The notes under the pieces: generated by a model | Seen by the model: only the letters and a program-made list of their open reading frames with translations | The model's database searches: none | What the model was told of the DNA's origin: nothing | In this document: positions 41,946-43,269 of the stretch, in pieces | Position numbering within the stretch: position 1 is the first letter of the stretch | Layout: each line of letters opens with the position of its first letter | Program-made: the position numbers and the translations under genes | Assembly (NCBI GenBank): GCA_023379825.1 | Contig: JAMCPQ010000031.1 | Location: 1-43,269, forward strand | DNA: 43,269 bases | Direction of reading: 5' to 3' | Source of the DNA: Thermoplasmatota archaeon | GTDB lineage: Archaea; Thermoplasmatota; Thermoplasmata; Thermoplasmatales; Thermoplasmataceae

Positions 41946-41959
41946 GTTATTTCTATAAC
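41946..41959 (-). terminator. Possible terminator hairpin after alba
   Basis: On the minus strand GTTAT-AGAA-ATAAC forms a 5-bp stem with a 4-nt loop and is followed by CCTTTTC, about 25-38 nt past the alba stop. Confidence 0.3.
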
Positions 41960-41983
41960 AGATATTGGATAACCGGGAGAGAA

Positions 41984-42253
41984 TCAGCGGGTCAGTGTTA
42001 TCTCTATTGAGGAAACGTTTGACTCTCCTCTTTCTCCCTGTAACGTTTCTGTCGCCACTTTAATGGAGTCATACTTGGCTTCATGAATAAATTTGTGTCT
42101 TGTGATCTCCGCAATGTCTACTGCTTTGCTGATAGCCTTTCCCCTTGCTTTTATGACAATCCTGTCAACGTTGCTGTTGAACTGTGTCACAACAGCCAGT
42201 ACGTAATTCATGGTTGGTTTTTTGCCAACGAAGATGATGTTTTCTTCAGCCAT
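41984..42253 (-). CDS. alba: Alba-family chromatin protein
   Basis: A small basic protein that coats DNA and RNA. The 89-aa sequence has the family start IIFVGKKPTMNYVLAVVTQF, in which Lys11/Lys12 is the acetylated DNA-binding position of Sulfolobus Alba, then VDRIVIKARGKAISKAVDIAEI and the beta hairpin loop GERGESNVSSIEITLTR. An AAGGGAT element lies upstream of the ATG, and a TATA element at 42284-42292 leaves a leader of about 9 nt. It is probably monocistronic. Confidence 0.95.
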   Translation of the reverse strand: MAEENIIFVGKKPTMNYVLAVVTQFNSNVDRIVIKARGKAISKAVDIAEITRHKFIHEAKYDSIKVATETLQGERGESNVSSIEITLTR

Positions 42254-42283
42254 TGTAATCCCTTATTTTCCAATTAGACCTTA

Positions 42284-42292
42284 CTATTTAAC
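42284..42292 (-). promoter_or_regulatory. TATA box of alba
   Basis: Minus strand GTTAAATAG, about 35 nt (centre) before the alba ATG, so a short leader with a ribosome site is expected. Confidence 0.4.
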
Positions 42293-42382
42293 AATTACTC
42301 TCCCATATATTCGGCTCCGTGGCTATCCTATCTTCAACAGTTTGAATAATGAGTTGGGTGAATGCAAATTGGAAGAACAGTT

Positions 42383-42775
42383 CTAACTCATTCTGATAAG
42401 GGTATCTGTGTTCCGGATGCCTTCAATTTCCCTGAGTCCGTCAACCTTCTCATTGAGTTCTTCTATGGATTTGCAGTGAAAGTGGATGGCAATATCAAAT
42501 CTGCCTGAAAATTCATAGATTTCCTCGAATCTCCTGATAAAGTAATCCTTCAGGTACTGGCTCTTCTTCGGATCAATTCTGACAAATACAATAGCCTCAA
42601 TTCCATCATTCTTTGAAACTATTGTGAACTGCTTTATGATGTTTTTTTCCTGAAGAATCTTTATCCTCTTGCGTATTGCACCCTCAGAAAGATTAAGGCG
42701 CCTTCCGAGCTCAGAATTCGATATTCTGGAATTCATTCTCAGATTCTGGATGATTTTCCAGTCAATCTCGTCCAC
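42383..42775 (-). CDS. Lrp/AsnC-family transcriptional regulator
   Basis: A 130-aa regulator. The winged helix-turn-helix occupies about residues 1-50 (IDWKIIQNLRMNSRISNSEL then LNLSEGAIRKRIKILQE), and an effector-binding RAM-type domain follows with beta strands IVFVRIDP and FDIAIHFHC. Family members sense amino acids or act as global regulators; the target genes are unknown. It starts with GTG at 42775 and has a TATA element at 42793-42801. It is monocistronic between alba and a small unknown gene. The metF-metE operon or gdhA in this window would be natural targets, but that is only speculation. Confidence 0.9.
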   Translation of the reverse strand: MDEIDWKIIQNLRMNSRISNSELGRRLNLSEGAIRKRIKILQEKNIIKQFTIVSKNDGIEAIVFVRIDPKKSQYLKDYFIRRFEEIYEFSGRFDIAIHFHCKSIEELNEKVDGLREIEGIRNTDTLIRMS

Positions 42776-42792
42776 AATTACCTATAACTCCC

Positions 42793-42801
42793 GGTTTAAT
42801 C
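42793..42801 (-). promoter_or_regulatory. TATA box of the Lrp-type regulator
   Basis: Minus strand GATTAAACC, centred about 22 nt before the GTG at 42775; fits a leaderless mRNA. Confidence 0.35.
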
Positions 42802-42911
42802 TACTTTTCCAGAGTCTTGTAATGGAACGACGTGTTCAGACTTATTAATGCCAGAAGACCTTAATTATAGTCTTTCAGTGAGAGCAATATTAAACTTAAG
42901 TGAGATAATAA

Positions 42912-43211
42912 TCACCGATAAAGGGATTGCCCTTTGTTTTCATCATAAGGCTGTCCTTTTTTTATGAGTTCTTTCGGAACCTTGTTCATCCTTATAATGT
43001 TCGTTGCCTGTACCATATAGAGAGGGAGACCTGTGTTCGGGTCATTTCCGCCTTTCATTATTGCAACAATTTCCATCTTAATCTGGATAACTGAACCATC
43101 CTCCAGCTTGACTGTTATCCACTTTGGTTCTTCTTCCAGCTCAAAACCAACAAGCTCACCCTTATCCGGTATGCCTCCCTGAGGAATCATTGATAGCGAT
43201 TCATGAGACAT
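42912..43211 (-). CDS. Small beta-rich unknown protein
   Basis: A 99-aa soluble protein that I do not recognise. Its core alternates strands and turns: ELVGFELEEEPKWITVKLE, then VIQIKMEIVAIMKGG, then a NDPNTGLPLYMVQATN hairpin, suggesting a small beta barrel. There is no cysteine, and the C-terminus is charged and flexible (KKGQPYDENKGQ). The ATG follows a TATA element at 43233-43241 by 26 nt, so the mRNA is leaderless. No neighbour is close enough to suggest a role. Confidence 0.65.
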   Translation of the reverse strand: MSHESLSMIPQGGIPDKGELVGFELEEEPKWITVKLEDGSVIQIKMEIVAIMKGGNDPNTGLPLYMVQATNIIRMNKVPKELIKKGQPYDENKGQSLYR

Positions 43212-43232
43212 ATAAAAAGATAGAAGTGTCTG

Positions 43233-43241
43233 TTATATATT
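43233..43241 (-). promoter_or_regulatory. TATA box of the small terminal gene
   Basis: Minus strand AATATATAA, centred 26 nt before the ATG at 43211; one of the clearest leaderless promoters in the window. Confidence 0.5.
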
Positions 43242-43269
43242 CCGACTTGTTCGCTAAATTAATATCAAG

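Noticed and set aside
1-43269. CRISPR arrays, insertion sequences, integrase/attachment sites at the two tRNAs
   Set aside because: No regularly spaced repeats, transposase or integrase genes, or repeated tRNA 3' ends were found.

Overview
The window is archaeal chromosome and most resembles a Thermoplasmata (Thermoplasmatales-type) acidophile. The evidence is an archaeal replication and chromatin set (PCNA, primase small subunit, Alba), GatD/GatE, a NADH-module-free complex I operon, a secreted acid-type sedolisin (S53) protease, and TATA boxes sitting about 24-28 nt before start codons, so that most first genes appear leaderless. The genus cannot be fixed from the sequence alone. I see no CRISPR array, insertion sequence, prophage or plasmid gene; this looks like core chromosome.

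Layout. 1-5.7 kb: a partial membrane-anchored protein, tRNA-Gly(CCC), glutamate dehydrogenase, a DUF998 membrane protein, the methionine-salvage cluster mtnB-mtnD-mtnC, PCNA and tRNA-Arg(CCU). 5.8-12.5 kb: queD-queC (preQ0/archaeosine), malate dehydrogenase, an orphan CPVC/coiled-coil protein, a DUF835 protein coupled to a GvpD/KaiC-like ATPase, an orphan, and hemB. 12.5-15.4 kb: 1-Cys peroxiredoxin plus a small orphan, tatA-tatC, and a crotonase. 15.4-25.6 kb (minus strand): a 14-gene operon nuoA-B-C-D-H-I-J1-J2-K-L-M-N followed by two small unknown genes. 25.7-32.9 kb (minus): acyl-CoA dehydrogenase-DUF72-gatD-gatE, rubrerythrin-DUF3501, and priS. 33.0-36.4 kb (plus): a large membrane-anchored S53 protease interrupted by a one-base change in a G8 run. 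36.4-43.2 kb (minus): metF with a two-gene MetE, an antiquitin-type aldehyde dehydrogenase, a prenyl diphosphate synthase, Alba, an Lrp/AsnC regulator and a small orphan.

How the genes fit together. The complex I genes encode a proton-pumping core without NuoEFG, so electrons must enter from ferredoxin or another carrier at the NuoI/NuoB end. Glutamate dehydrogenase, malate dehydrogenase, acyl-CoA dehydrogenase, crotonase and ALDH7 fit growth on peptides and organic acids, with the S53 protease supplying peptides. Methionine appears twice: O2-dependent salvage (mtnBDC) and methylation of homocysteine (metF/metE). Peroxiredoxin, rubrerythrin and O2-requiring acireductone dioxygenase suggest life with oxygen.

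The most interesting signal is in translation initiation. First genes of transcripts look leaderless, while internal genes carry strong Shine-Dalgarno motifs and stop/start overlaps. Two essential-type internal genes, gatE and nuoM, have no ATG, GTG or TTG anywhere before conserved N-terminal sequence. Each has a CTG at the expected place behind a G-rich Shine-Dalgarno, and in gatE this forms a CTGA overlap with the gatD stop. The 51-bp priS/protease divergent region also appears to use one palindromic TATA element for two leaderless transcripts.
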